From: Pedobacter sp. Leaf176
GTDB taxonomy: Bacteria; Bacteroidota; Bacteroidia; Sphingobacteriales; Sphingobacteriaceae
Direction of reading: 5' to 3'
Assembly (NCBI RefSeq): GCF_001424305.1
Contig: NZ_LMPD01000004.1
Coordinates: 186,001 to 250,000, forward strand
Length of the DNA stretch: 64,000 nt
In this document: positions 24,480-33,130 of the stretch, one piece after another
Layout of the letters: each line of letters begins with the position of its first letter
How positions within the stretch are numbered: position 1 is the stretch's first letter
Notes under the pieces: model-generated
Told to the model about the DNA's origin: nothing
Database searches by the model: none
What the model saw: the letters and a program-made list of their open reading frames with translations, nothing else
Made by a program: the position numbers and the translations under genes

Positions 24480-25166
24480 ATGAGCACTTTAGAAGCCGTT
24501 ATTAAGGACAATACCTTATATATTCATAAAATAGTCGATTTTAACAAGAATTCTGATAAACTCTTACCGCTTGATTTTACTTCGGCCAATGTCGAGTTAA
24601 CAGGTGAAATTCTGGATAACACGGATTTATTTTCTAAATGGGTAAATCAAAAGTTGGCAAATAATAAGGCCCGTTATGGTATTGGTGGTTACAATGAACA
24701 CAGAACTATTTATTCCCGAAGTGCTCATTTTAATACCGGAGAGGAACCGCGGCGCTTACATTTAGGTGTAGATATCTGGGGGCCTGCCGGAACGCCAATT
24801 TACAATTTTTATGACGCTAAAGTTCATAGCTTCGCTAACAATAATAACTTTGGAGATTATGGTGCAACAATAATTCTAGCCTACAATATGGATGGCTTGG
24901 AGTTTTATGCGCTTTATGGACATCTCAGTTTAGCATCATTAACTGGTTTAAAAGAAGGCAGTTTTATAGCGGCTGGAGAAAAAATTGCGGAACTAGGACT
25001 GAAAGAGGAAAATGGACACTGGCCCCCGCACCTTCATTTTCAGCTAATTTTAGATATTGATAATTTAAAAGGTGATTATCCGGGCGTCTGTAAATTCAGC
25101 GAACGCAATAAATACCTGGCAAATTGTCCTGATCCAAACTTAATTCTTGAATATTCGTTTTATTAA
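24480..25166 (+). CDS. M23-family (LytM-type) metallopeptidase
   Basis: The roughly 228-residue protein has LytM zinc-binding motifs: HLGVDIWGPAGTPIY (HxxxD, about 98-112) and PHLHFQL (HxH, about 186). The family cleaves peptidoglycan cross-bridges or stems. No signal peptide is evident: the N-terminus is MSTLEAVIKDNTLYIHKIVD, so export is unclear. C-terminal residues include CPDPNLIL, a common ending in Bacteroidota members. The start is ATG 24480, with an adjacent TTG as an alternative. Confidence 0.87.
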   Translation: MSTLEAVIKDNTLYIHKIVDFNKNSDKLLPLDFTSANVELTGEILDNTDLFSKWVNQKLANNKARYGIGGYNEHRTIYSRSAHFNTGEEPRRLHLGVDIWGPAGTPIYNFYDAKVHSFANNNNFGDYGATIILAYNMDGLEFYALYGHLSLASLTGLKEGSFIAAGEKIAELGLKEENGHWPPHLHFQLILDIDNLKGDYPGVCKFSERNKYLANCPDPNLILEYSFY

Positions 25167-25204
25167 TCTAAACAGGCTTTCAGCTTATTTTAGTAAATTA
25201 GGAT

Positions 25205-25858
25205 ATGAAGAAGTTAATAATTGTTGGTTTTGTTTTGTTCAGCAGCCTGGCAATGGCACAGGTGCAGTTTAAAAGCGGGCCATCGGCTTTTGCTTCGTTC
25301 CTTAAAAACAATACCATTTACCCTCAATTTTCTAAGCAAAATTGTATTCAGGGAACTGTTAACGTAAGTTTTAAGTTAGACCAGAACGGGAAAGTTTACT
25401 CTTCGAAAATTACCAGAGGAATTATTTCTGATTTAGATGACGAAGCTTTAAGATTGGTTAGACTAAGTAGCGGCAAATGGCAGATTCCCGCAGGCTATGA
25501 TACCACAATTTCTGTTATCGTTCCTGTAAACTTTAAATTATCTGGCTACGGTTGTGAAGGAAAAAGTAAATCAGAAATCAAAGCGTCTATTATTGCTTTC
25601 GAAGCAGAAGAAGGTTTAACAAATGCTGTAATCAATTTCTATAAAAACAAGGCGCAGGCGAAACCTGGGCAAGAAGCACAAATACTAGCTATAAAAAACC
25701 AGCTCGGAATCGATGATGCCTATTTGGATGACATCATTGAAACGGCAGTTAAAAAGATAAAACAAGGTGACAGGGAAGGTGCCTGCGAAGATTTCAACCT
25801 TGTGAAAAATTTGGGAAGCGACAAGGCAGATGATTATCTCGCCAAATATTGTAAATAA
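25205..25858 (+). CDS. Secreted TonB C-terminal-domain protein
   Basis: The 217-residue protein has a signal peptide (about 1-18, ending AMA). Its central domain (about 30-118) has the TonB_C pattern: YPQFSKQNCIQGTVNVSFKL, DQNGKVYSSKITRGI, DDEALRLVRLSSGKW. There is no transmembrane anchor or proline-rich span, so it is not a classical energy transducer. The C-terminal about 90 residues are helical and contain cysteines (EGACEDFNLVK, YLAKYCK), resembling TPR-like tails. The stop codon overlaps the next ATG by one base, indicating coupling to the membrane protein downstream. Confidence 0.78.
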   Translation: MKKLIIVGFVLFSSLAMAQVQFKSGPSAFASFLKNNTIYPQFSKQNCIQGTVNVSFKLDQNGKVYSSKITRGIISDLDDEALRLVRLSSGKWQIPAGYDTTISVIVPVNFKLSGYGCEGKSKSEIKASIIAFEAEEGLTNAVINFYKNKAQAKPGQEAQILAIKNQLGIDDAYLDDIIETAVKKIKQGDREGACEDFNLVKNLGSDKADDYLAKYCK

Positions 25859-26247
25859 TGCGGTTAACCATTCGAATTTTTGCCCTTCTGGATATCATAA
25901 GTGTTTGCCTTTTAGCAAAACCTTTTTGGGAGATTATTACACATTTAAAAGAAATTCCTGACCAGGTTTTGTCGCAAGCCAGGGTTATCCTAACGCTACC
26001 CATGTTTGTATCGTTACTTGTTTCGGCGGCAGGATTAATACTTTTTAAGAAATTTGGCTTTATTACCTATTACATCCAATTTCCGTTTCGCTTAGTCGTA
26101 TGGGTATTTTCTATTGGTTTTATAACCTTGCTTCCAGAGCTCCTGAATCTAAACCAAATCTGGTTTGATATCTTATTTAAATTATGTTTTATTGCCGAGT
26201 TTTTCAGGTTATATTTTACCATTAAAATCCATAAAAAAATATTTTAA
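25858..26247 (+). CDS. Four-helix integral membrane protein of unknown function
   Basis: The 129-residue protein has about four hydrophobic segments (FALLDIISVCLLAKPFW, VILTLPMFVSLLVSAAGLIL, LVVWVFSIGFITLL and LCFIAEFFRLYF). I do not recognise a family. It overlaps the TonB_C-domain gene by one base at the start, suggesting they function together. Its stop overlaps the stop of the convergent lipid kinase by 4 nt. Confidence 0.7.
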   Translation: MRLTIRIFALLDIISVCLLAKPFWEIITHLKEIPDQVLSQARVILTLPMFVSLLVSAAGLILFKKFGFITYYIQFPFRLVVWVFSIGFITLLPELLNLNQIWFDILFKLCFIAEFFRLYFTIKIHKKIF

Positions 26248-27098
26248 ACGACTACGGAAATTGCCGCGGGTAAAATTGTTGCTTCCACCTTATTCAGCTT
26301 TCCAATATACTCACCATCGACCTGGAAATGTGCTTTATGTTTAGAGAAAATTTTTACTTCGGAGGTTTGAAAAACTTCTATCTTCTTTGGGTTAAATGGT
26401 AGTTTTGTTACCCATATTTTAAGAATTTCCAGATAAGAATAGTCTTTTACCAGAATGATTTCGAACAATTCGTCGTCTAATTTTCCATCAGGGTTTATCT
26501 TTAATCCAGTTCCATACATCGTTGCATTAGCAATTGCCACCATTGCTGCTTTTGATTTTACAGTTTCATTCTCAAGCTTTAATTCAACGTCCATCCTCTT
26601 GTGGTTCCATAGTGCATGCCAGGTTGCTTTGGCATAACCCCACATGCCCCGTTCTGGTAAGGTGTCGAATTTATTTACCAAGTAGGCATTGAAGCCTAAA
26701 TCTGCCAGGTGAATACAGATCTCATCGTTAATTTTGACCACGTGAATTTTTTTCGGTTTGCCTGTTTCCAGGAAATCCAGCGCTTCTGTAATGTCCGTTG
26801 GGATGCCTAATTCTTTTGCCATTCCATTTGCAGATCCTGCAGGAATTATACCTATCGGTATTTCTGAATTTAACAAGCATTCGGCGACTAGTTTTAGCGT
26901 CCCATCACCGCCAACGGCGACAACTTTATCAGCTTTTGAACTATCTATTTTGTGTTTTATTTTATCAATAGAGCAATCATCGGGTAACTCAAAAAGTTCT
27001 GTTTCAATTTGCTTTTCTTCGAAATGATTAGAAATTACTTCCTTTAGATTGATGTTGTGACTACCCGAACCCGGGTTGATAATGAACAGTAATTTCAT
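26244..27098 (-). CDS. Diacylglycerol kinase-type lipid kinase (YegS/DagK family)
   Basis: The 284-residue protein has MKLLFIINPGSGSHN, the nucleotide-binding loop VVAVGGDGTLKLV (about 58-70), IIPAGSANGMAKELGIP (the GTxND-like region) and a C-terminal beta-domain with NPDGKLDDELFEIILV and KAHFQVDGEYIG. These are hallmarks of the DAGK catalytic domain, which phosphorylates diacylglycerol or related lipids using ATP. It is divergently placed next to an App1-like phosphatase gene, which would catalyse the opposite reaction on phosphatidate. The exact lipid is unknown. Confidence 0.9.
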   Translation of the reverse strand: MKLLFIINPGSGSHNINLKEVISNHFEEKQIETELFELPDDCSIDKIKHKIDSSKADKVVAVGGDGTLKLVAECLLNSEIPIGIIPAGSANGMAKELGIPTDITEALDFLETGKPKKIHVVKINDEICIHLADLGFNAYLVNKFDTLPERGMWGYAKATWHALWNHKRMDVELKLENETVKSKAAMVAIANATMYGTGLKINPDGKLDDELFEIILVKDYSYLEILKIWVTKLPFNPKKIEVFQTSEVKIFSKHKAHFQVDGEYIGKLNKVEATILPAAISVVV

Positions 27099-27159
27099 GG
27101 CTGATTGACCTCTTTTGGTTACATCAAAACAACTTATTGTAAACTCTGTTTTAATTATA

Positions 27160-28134
27160 ATGAATAAATCGGTTAGCGTTAAAGTTTATCATGGTTATGG
27201 GCACACACACAACCTGGTTGTTTACGGACATGTTTTTAAACATAAAGCAAAAACTACACAGGTTTACAGCAACAATTTATTCGTGAATATTATCCACCTG
27301 TTAAGGCTTTTTATACTTAAGCCTTATCCTTTTGTACAAATCAGGCTTCGGTTTGCAAGTCAAATTATATATAATAAAACTGAGGCAGATGGCTTCTTTA
27401 AGTTTGAATTTGAAGCTGAAGAGGAAGTAAAGGCAGGTTGGCACGCCGTAACCGTTGAGGCAATTGATGAAAATGGCAAGATTTTACATGCCGGCAGCGG
27501 CGAAATTTATGTTCCGCATATCACCCAATACGCTTTTATTTCTGATGTTGATGATACCGTGATGATTTCTCATTCAGCGACCTTAGGAAGGCGATTACGA
27601 GAGCTTTTTATTAAAAATCCACATACACGAAAGACTTTTGCTAGTGCCGCAAAGCATTACCAGCAACTGGCGCTTGCCCACACAAAAGCGGAACAGCCAA
27701 ATCCATTTTTTTATGTGAGCAGCAGCGAATGGAATTTGTATGATTATCTGCTTGAAACGTTTAAGTTCAATAAATTGCCAAACGGAGCCTTTCTTCTTAA
27801 TACTTTGAAAAGATGGAAGGATTTGATTAAAACCGGCAAAACTGGTCATGAAGGTAAACTGCTTCGCGTCATGCGGATTTTAGATGCTTTTCCAAATCAA
27901 AGATTTGTTTTTTTTGGCGATAATTCACAACATGATCCGCAAATTTATACTTCTATAGCAGAGAAATATCCAAAAAATATCGAAGCAATCTACATTAGGA
28001 ATATACGTCCGGAGAAAGAAGCTGAAACCAGAACGCTTTTAAAAAAGGTAGAAGTTAATAAAGTTTATACCTGTCTTTTTAGTAATAGCGACGAAGCGAT
28101 TGAGCATTCAAAATCAATCGGACTGATTAGTTAG
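27160..28134 (+). CDS. App1-type phosphatidate phosphatase domain protein
   Basis: The roughly 324-residue protein has a HAD-like DxDxT nucleophile in FISDVDDTVMISHS (about 126-139), FFYVSSSEWNLYDYL, and FVFFGDNSQHDPQIY. These match the APP1 catalytic domain (DUF2183), found in yeast Mg-dependent phosphatidate phosphatase App1. An N-terminal beta-rich part (VYHGYGHTHNLVVYGHVFKH) is typical of bacterial members. The start is taken at ATG 27160; an upstream GTG at 27115 would add 15 residues. It shares its upstream region with the lipid kinase and converges with the yccF-like gene by 4 nt. Confidence 0.88.
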   Translation: MNKSVSVKVYHGYGHTHNLVVYGHVFKHKAKTTQVYSNNLFVNIIHLLRLFILKPYPFVQIRLRFASQIIYNKTEADGFFKFEFEAEEEVKAGWHAVTVEAIDENGKILHAGSGEIYVPHITQYAFISDVDDTVMISHSATLGRRLRELFIKNPHTRKTFASAAKHYQQLALAHTKAEQPNPFFYVSSSEWNLYDYLLETFKFNKLPNGAFLLNTLKRWKDLIKTGKTGHEGKLLRVMRILDAFPNQRFVFFGDNSQHDPQIYTSIAEKYPKNIEAIYIRNIRPEKEAETRTLLKKVEVNKVYTCLFSNSDEAIEHSKSIGLIS

Positions 28135-28499
28135 TTTATCGATTTGCCGAAAGGCGTAAATGCCAGGTTCATCAATTTAAAATGCTGGCGACCGAAAGGT
28201 ATGCCAACGATTGTCAGGCAAAGCAATATTCCAAAGAAAAAGTGTGTTAATGCTATCCAGATGCCTCCGCAACAAATCCAGATGATGTTCATGATAGTGG
28301 AAAGGCAACCCGTGTTTGATGAGCTGTCTGTAATTTTTACACCAAATGGCGCGAGGCCGACAACAGCAAATTTGAAACATTGGATGCCGAATGGAATGCC
28401 AACTATGGTTAGGCAAAGGATTAATCCACCGATGATGTATTCAAAGAAAATAAATATTCCGCCGAAAACAATCCAAATAATATTGCCTAAAAAATTCAT
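28131..28499 (-). CDS. YccF domain-containing membrane protein
   Basis: The 122-residue protein consists of two similar halves, each with a hydrophobic helix and the YccF motif: LCLTIVGIPFGIQCFKFAVV with GLAPFG, and LCLTIVGIPFGRQHFKLMNL with AFTPFG. It is an inner-membrane protein of unknown function. It converges with the App1 gene with a 4-nt overlap of stop codons. Confidence 0.9.
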   Translation of the reverse strand: MNFLGNIIWIVFGGIFIFFEYIIGGLILCLTIVGIPFGIQCFKFAVVGLAPFGVKITDSSSNTGCLSTIMNIIWICCGGIWIALTHFFFGILLCLTIVGIPFGRQHFKLMNLAFTPFGKSIN

Positions 28500-28613
28500 T
28501 GCCGTTTTTTAGGTTAAGATAATTTTAACGTGCAATTGTTACATGGTCATACTTCGAAATGCGGAATCTTTCTTGCTATCTAAAAATATAGCTTGGCTGT
28601 GTGCTACCATACG

Positions 28614-28686
28614 AGAGGTCATCGAGAGCCTGTCGAAGGAATTGTAAAACTGCTTTACAGGACGCTTCGACAAGCTGAAGGTAACC
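28614..28686. repeat. Extragenic palindrome with CTTCGACAAGCT-type arms
   Basis: The left arm GAGGTCATCGAGAGCCTGTC (28614-28633, continuing to GAAGG at 28638) and right arm GCTTCGACAAGCTGAAGGTA (28664-28683) are imperfect inverted copies. It lies in the 238-nt gap between yccF and a small lipoprotein gene, at the 3' side of the lipoprotein gene. Confidence 0.65.
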
Positions 28687-28737
28687 ACAATTGAGATAGA
28701 CTTATTAGACGATCACTCGTTAGGCTGGTTATTAACT

Positions 28738-28926
28738 CTAATTATTAGCATCTGCCGGCGCATTTGTCGTCGAATCGGATGTGCTATCGGTTTTCAATGA
28801 ATCACGAACGTTTGTGTCGGTGTACTTATACATGCTGTCCGCATTTTCACTATCCGCTTTTTTGCTGTTACAGGCAGTAGCTGCAATCGAAGCTATTGCA
28901 AATAAAATTAAGAATGTCTTTTTCAT
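28738..28926 (-). CDS. Small Asp/Ser/Thr-rich lipoprotein
   Basis: The 62-residue protein has a lipoprotein-type signal (MKKTFLILFAIASIAATAC) with the cysteine at residue 19. The mature part is short, charged and low-complexity (TDSTSDSTTNAPADANN). Such small lipoproteins are common in Bacteroidota and have no known function. The lipobox is imperfect (ATAC). Confidence 0.65.
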   Translation of the reverse strand: MKKTFLILFAIASIAATACNSKKADSENADSMYKYTDTNVRDSLKTDSTSDSTTNAPADANN

Positions 28927-29082
28927 TTTTCCGTTTTATTTATTATTAATCCCTTTTCGAAGAAGATTGTTTTAATTTTCTTGATTTAAGGGATAGATAA
29001 ACCCTATATATGGGCTTTAAATTTCTTCTTTTTTCTCCTGAATTTTTAGTAATTTCAGCATACACACAAAGAAAACCTTGTT

Positions 29083-29430
29083 ATGAAAAAACTACTGTTC
29101 CTATCGGCTGCGGTCGCTTGCTTTACCTTTTCAAAGGTTAGAGCCCAGAATGTAAACGGTGTTCGTTTAAGCGATATCCATGTAGATTACGTCGAAATCT
29201 CACCTGTCTATGATTCAGGAGATTTAATTTTAAAACTGGATTATGGTCAGAAATACAAACGCAATAAAGATTTAAATGTTAGAGGTGATGACGGAAAAGA
29301 ACTGCTTTTTAATTCTTATGCTGACTGCCTCAATAAGCTAAAAAATTATGGTTATGAGCTTTTTCAAACTTATACTTATCTGATTGATAAAGATAATAAC
29401 AGGCCCGTTTATATTCTTAAGAGAAAATAG
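29083..29430 (+). CDS. Small secreted protein of unknown function
   Basis: The 115-residue protein has a signal peptide (about 1-21, ending VRAQ). The mature part includes IHVDYVEISPVYDSGDLILKLDYGQ and SYADCLNKLKNYGYELFQTYTYL and ends with VYILKRK. I do not recognise a domain. It ends 4 nt before a strong palindrome that separates it from the convergent DUF1501 gene. Confidence 0.65.
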   Translation: MKKLLFLSAAVACFTFSKVRAQNVNGVRLSDIHVDYVEISPVYDSGDLILKLDYGQKYKRNKDLNVRGDDGKELLFNSYADCLNKLKNYGYELFQTYTYLIDKDNNRPVYILKRK

Positions 29431-29434
29431 ATTA

Positions 29435-29518
29435 TTTCCCGCAGATAGGCTGATTAGTTTGTTTCGCCATTTGTTTCACGCGAAATCCTTATTTCTAATC
29501 TGTGGAATCTGCGGGAAA
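29435..29518. repeat. CCCGCAGAT-family palindrome between convergent genes
   Basis: Arms TTTCCCGCAGAT (29435-29446) and ATCTGCGGGAAA (29507-29518) are perfect 12-bp inverted repeats about 60 nt apart, with further TTTCGC/GCGAAA pairing inside. It occupies nearly the whole gap between two convergent genes and may act as a bidirectional terminator. Confidence 0.75.
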
Positions 29519-29523
29519 CTAAC

Positions 29524-30723
29524 TTAAATGAAATCCAGCGTGTTAAATTTCTTATTTAAAATATCGGCATTATTCACATCGAGCCACTTATCTAAAATAG
29601 TTCCATACACCTGCCTGAAATCCAGCTGGTATTTTAAATCGCCAGTCTCTAAATCGCTTAAATTAGGTGCATCATTGAAAATGCCTTGCTTCTTCAGGCG
29701 GCCACCAAAGATGAACATGTTATTGGCGGTTCCGTGGTCGGTGCCATTACTGGCATTTTGTTCAACCCTTCGGCCGAATTCAGAAAAAGTTACAACCAAA
29801 GTATCTTCCAGTTTATTGTTGGTTTTTAAATCTTTTAGGAAAGCCGCCATACCTTCGCTGTATTGTTTGAGCAAATTTCCCTGTTGCTGAATTTGGTTTA
29901 CATGAGTATCAAAACCACTTAGGGATACATAATAAACCCTAGTTTTCAGTCCTGATGAAATGAATTTTGAAACTGTTTTCAGTTGATTTGCAAAACCAGA
30001 TTGGGGATAGGTTGCCTTACTTTGATATACTTTAGATGTGTTTTGAATATAACTTGCTGAAGACGATGTTTCGATCATCGTTTTGTACAGATAACCCAGA
30101 TTGTCTTCATCCAGATCTTCCTTATCGTTTTGTAGCATGGCTTTAAAGAACGGATCATTGGTGTTACGAAACAGTGCTGCAGGGTCTTTCAATGCAATGC
30201 CTTTTTTTGTTTGCCCTTTCATAGCCAGAGAAAGTGAATCGTCTACTTCTATGGCTGTATAAGGAAACTTGCAGGTTTGGCAATTGCTGTCCAGATAGCG
30301 GCCGATCCATCCTGTAGAAAGGAACTGGTTGCTTTCACTTCCTGTTTGCCAGATATCCATGGACCGGAAATGTGACCTGTCAGGATTTGGGTAGCCCACG
30401 TCATTGATGATTGTCATCCAGCCCTGGTCATGAATTTCTTGTAAAGCCGCCATATTGGGATTCAAGCCTTGCATATCCGTTAACTTAATTACCTCTTCCG
30501 GTTTAATAGCGATGCCTTTTCTTTTTTGATAGTAAATGTCGTTACCGTAAGGGATAACTGTATTTAATCCGTCATTACCGCCGGATAGCTGTACTATAAC
30601 TAAATTTTTATACAAGCTTAGCTCATCGAGGGCCATGGCTTCTAATGGTTTCATAAATGCGGGGACAAAAAGTGAACCCGCGGCTACAAAACCGGTATTT
30701 CTTAAAAAACTTCTTCTATCCAT
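29524..30723 (-). CDS. DUF1501 domain-containing Tat-type secreted protein
   Basis: The 399-residue protein starts MDRRSFLRNTGFVAAGSLFV, a twin-arginine-like signal. The body has VIVQLSGGNDGLNTVIPYGN, NPDRSHFRSMDIWQTGS, and TFSEFGRRVEQNASNGTDHG with a metal-binding-like TDHGT. These match DUF1501, a sulfatase/alkaline-phosphatase-fold-like family. It lies 51 nt downstream of a DUF1800 gene; such pairs are commonly adjacent in Bacteroidota and Planctomycetota. The substrate is unknown. Confidence 0.92.
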   Translation of the reverse strand: MDRRSFLRNTGFVAAGSLFVPAFMKPLEAMALDELSLYKNLVIVQLSGGNDGLNTVIPYGNDIYYQKRKGIAIKPEEVIKLTDMQGLNPNMAALQEIHDQGWMTIINDVGYPNPDRSHFRSMDIWQTGSESNQFLSTGWIGRYLDSNCQTCKFPYTAIEVDDSLSLAMKGQTKKGIALKDPAALFRNTNDPFFKAMLQNDKEDLDEDNLGYLYKTMIETSSSASYIQNTSKVYQSKATYPQSGFANQLKTVSKFISSGLKTRVYYVSLSGFDTHVNQIQQQGNLLKQYSEGMAAFLKDLKTNNKLEDTLVVTFSEFGRRVEQNASNGTDHGTANNMFIFGGRLKKQGIFNDAPNLSDLETGDLKYQLDFRQVYGTILDKWLDVNNADILNKKFNTLDFI

Positions 30724-30774
30724 TTTCCTGCAATTTAATTGTGTTTGAGCAGACTATTTGTTAAATCAATGCAT

Positions 30775-32217
30775 TTAGCAAAGTTGATATTCGGGCATGC
30801 TGGTAAGTTCTACAGAAGTATTCCTTAAACCTGCGTTGTTGCTAATCATGTTTATTATTTTATCTGTTAATTTTGGCTGAAGCAAAAATTCAGCAAGTTC
30901 GACAGGCGTTATGCTCTTAGGCAACGTATTCAAAAATTTTGGCCAGTCCGCCTTCGCATCTACAAAAGATTTTGGTTTCGCTTTAATATTTGCGTTTGCA
31001 GTGGCTGATCGGCTTTGTGCAATTACCGCTTCGTCTTCCGGATCGGCTTTGCCGCTAAAATCTATCGCCCCATCATTTAAAACCAAAGAAGGAATTCTCA
31101 TTCTTAGCATCAGAGAGGAACTATCAATCCAGCTCTGCCCCGCGGGCCAACCTGCTACATTCGGCGGATTAAACAAGTATTGCCCTAAACTACTCTGCAG
31201 TTGAATTAAAACTTGTGGTTTGTTGTAAGTAACATAAAACTCACGGCTGAGACCAACCAGGAATTCTGCCGGGGATTTGATTTTATTGCCTAAATTTTCT
31301 GGCGCATAAAACCAATCAGCGGTAAACATTTTCTTCAAGAGCGTAGCAATATTATACTTAGAATTAAAAAATGCCGATGCCAATTCTTTCACATGAGCTT
31401 CGTTCGGTACATCATTTACAAAAAATTTATACACCTTACGGGATATGAATTTGGCTGTTTCAGGATTGTCTAAAATGATATCGATGATGTTTTCGCCGTC
31501 GAAGTTTCCAATTTTTCCAAAGAACGTTTTCGTCCCGGCATCGTGTAAATTTGGCCGAAAAATGAATGAGCCATCTTTGTCGTACATCCATCCTGTAAAA
31601 GAACGGGCAGATTCTTTTATATCCTGTTCCGTATAATTTCCCCGCCCCAACGTGAATAGCTCCATTAATTCACGGGCAAAATTTTCATTGGGTTTGCCTT
31701 TCCTGTTTTGCTGGTTGTTTAAATACTGCAACATAGCGGGTGATTTAGAAACTTCGACCAGCAAAGTTTTAAAACTACCTAAGCAATTTGCCCTTTGTAT
31801 GTTGTTGAGTTGCTGGGCGAAAAAAGGATTGTTGCTCCTGCAAGCAAAATGGCCGTGCCAAAATAAAGTCATCTTCTCCCTTAATGGCAAAGCTGTATTA
31901 ATCATTTTCTCCACCCAGGCAATATTTAAATCCCGGCTTTTCTCATTCTGCATTTTAACAATTTCCTGTCGCTGCTTTTTTTCTTCGTCGGTCAAATCTT
32001 TTTTGGCATATAGGCCTGCCTGCATTAAAAGTTGCTGCTTGGATGCAACTGTATCAATCAGGGTGATATCATCAGCTACTTTTGGTTGTTCAAACAAACC
32101 TTCAATAACTTTGATGATATTTTTTCTGCTTAATTTATGCAGGTCGGTATAAGAGATGCCAAAGCCTGCCCTGTTGTAAAGATGTTTAACTTTATAGAAA
32201 TTATCTTTTGGGCTCAT
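30775..32217 (-). CDS. DUF1800 domain-containing protein
   Basis: The 480-residue protein has the DUF1800 pattern: HLYNRAGFGISYTDL near the start, MTLFWHGHFACR, NQQNRKGKPNENFARELMEL, FTLGRGNYTEQDIKESARSF and TGWMYD, and FNPPNVAGWPAGQSWI near the end. No signal peptide is evident in the N-terminus MSPKDNFYKVKHLYN. It is the first gene of a two-gene unit with the DUF1501 protein. Biochemical function is not established for the family. Confidence 0.92.
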   Translation of the reverse strand: MSPKDNFYKVKHLYNRAGFGISYTDLHKLSRKNIIKVIEGLFEQPKVADDITLIDTVASKQQLLMQAGLYAKKDLTDEEKKQRQEIVKMQNEKSRDLNIAWVEKMINTALPLREKMTLFWHGHFACRSNNPFFAQQLNNIQRANCLGSFKTLLVEVSKSPAMLQYLNNQQNRKGKPNENFARELMELFTLGRGNYTEQDIKESARSFTGWMYDKDGSFIFRPNLHDAGTKTFFGKIGNFDGENIIDIILDNPETAKFISRKVYKFFVNDVPNEAHVKELASAFFNSKYNIATLLKKMFTADWFYAPENLGNKIKSPAEFLVGLSREFYVTYNKPQVLIQLQSSLGQYLFNPPNVAGWPAGQSWIDSSSLMLRMRIPSLVLNDGAIDFSGKADPEDEAVIAQSRSATANANIKAKPKSFVDAKADWPKFLNTLPKSITPVELAEFLLQPKLTDKIINMISNNAGLRNTSVELTSMPEYQLC

Positions 32218-32280
32218 AATGATAACTTTAATTACTATGACTTATTTAAAACGCCTTGGTTTAATCTTTGTTTCATTTGC

Positions 32281-32288
32281 TACTTTTG
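32281..32288 (+). promoter_or_regulatory. Candidate -7 element of aat
   Basis: TACTTTTG matches TAnnTTTG and ends 3 nt before the aat ATG. TTG at 32256-32258 is 22 nt upstream. If used, the mRNA would be essentially leaderless. Confidence 0.5.
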
Positions 32289-32291
32289 CCT

Positions 32292-32930
32292 ATGTTTTTC
32301 CAATTGCTAGATGATGATCTAAGTTTTCCCAGCCCTGCCTTGGCAGAAGAAGATGGCTTGCTTGCAATTGGCGGTGATCTGAGCTTGGAAAGACTTCTAT
32401 CAGCTTATTCAAATGGCATTTTTCCATGGTTTAGCGATGGTGAACCAATTCTATGGTATGCGCCTCATCAGCGTTGTGTAATTTACCCCGATAAGATTAA
32501 AATCAGTAAAAGCATGAAGAAGGTGATGAGGGATGCGATCTTTAAAATAACCATCAATAAAGCATTTTCTGAGGTGATTCGAAATTGTGCATTAATGCCC
32601 AGGGAAGGCCAGCAAGGCACATGGATAACAAATGATATGCAAGATGCTTATATCAACCTGCATAAACGGGGTTTCGCTCATAGCATAGAAGTGTGGCTAG
32701 ATGAAAAACTGGTTGGCGGTTTATATGGCTTAAAAATAAATCGTGTTTTTTGTGGTGAGAGCATGTTTAGTCAGGTCAGTAACGCGTCAAAAGCAGCACT
32801 GATATTTTTGAGTAAAACAGATATCGATTTAATTGACTGCCAATTACCCAACGACCATCTTATGAGTTTAGGCGCGGAGCTGATTCCGCAAAATGAATTT
32901 ATGAAAATTTTAAAGTTAAAGGCCTCTTAG
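32292..32930 (+). CDS. aat: Leucyl/phenylalanyl-tRNA--protein transferase
   Basis: The 212-residue protein shows the Aat signature: FPSPALAEEDGLLAIGGDLS, YSNGIFPWFSDGEPILWYAP, QGTWITNDMQDAYINLHKRG and FCGESMFSQVSNASK. It transfers Leu or Phe from tRNA to proteins with N-terminal Lys/Arg, marking them for ClpS/ClpAP in the N-degron pathway. The start is placed at ATG 32292 (MFFQLLDDDLSFP), which matches family length; an upstream TTG at 32268 would lie before the -7 box. It is divergent from DUF1800. Confidence 0.96.
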   Translation: MFFQLLDDDLSFPSPALAEEDGLLAIGGDLSLERLLSAYSNGIFPWFSDGEPILWYAPHQRCVIYPDKIKISKSMKKVMRDAIFKITINKAFSEVIRNCALMPREGQQGTWITNDMQDAYINLHKRGFAHSIEVWLDEKLVGGLYGLKINRVFCGESMFSQVSNASKAALIFLSKTDIDLIDCQLPNDHLMSLGAELIPQNEFMKILKLKAS

Positions 32931-33130
32931 TTTTTTCTTCGAGTGTTTGATGTGTTGCATGTCAACTCTTCTATTAGAAAGTATACTTGTGCGCGGCCAT
33001 GATTAACGAGGGCTAAACCAGTACCTGGTATGTTAACGACCAAAGAAATTTTCCTTTGCTAGCGTTGCCTATTGCACAAAACTTATGAACGCGAACCTTC
33101 AGTCTTATTAGAAGCAATTTATTATTAAAA

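Noticed and set aside
28144..28512. 122-codon plus-strand frame over the yccF-like gene
   Set aside because: It is the antisense of the YccF gene, whose translation has clear duplicated family motifs; the plus frame does not.
31652..32152. 166-codon plus-strand frame inside the DUF1800 gene
   Set aside because: It is antisense to a well-supported coding region and has no recognisable domain.
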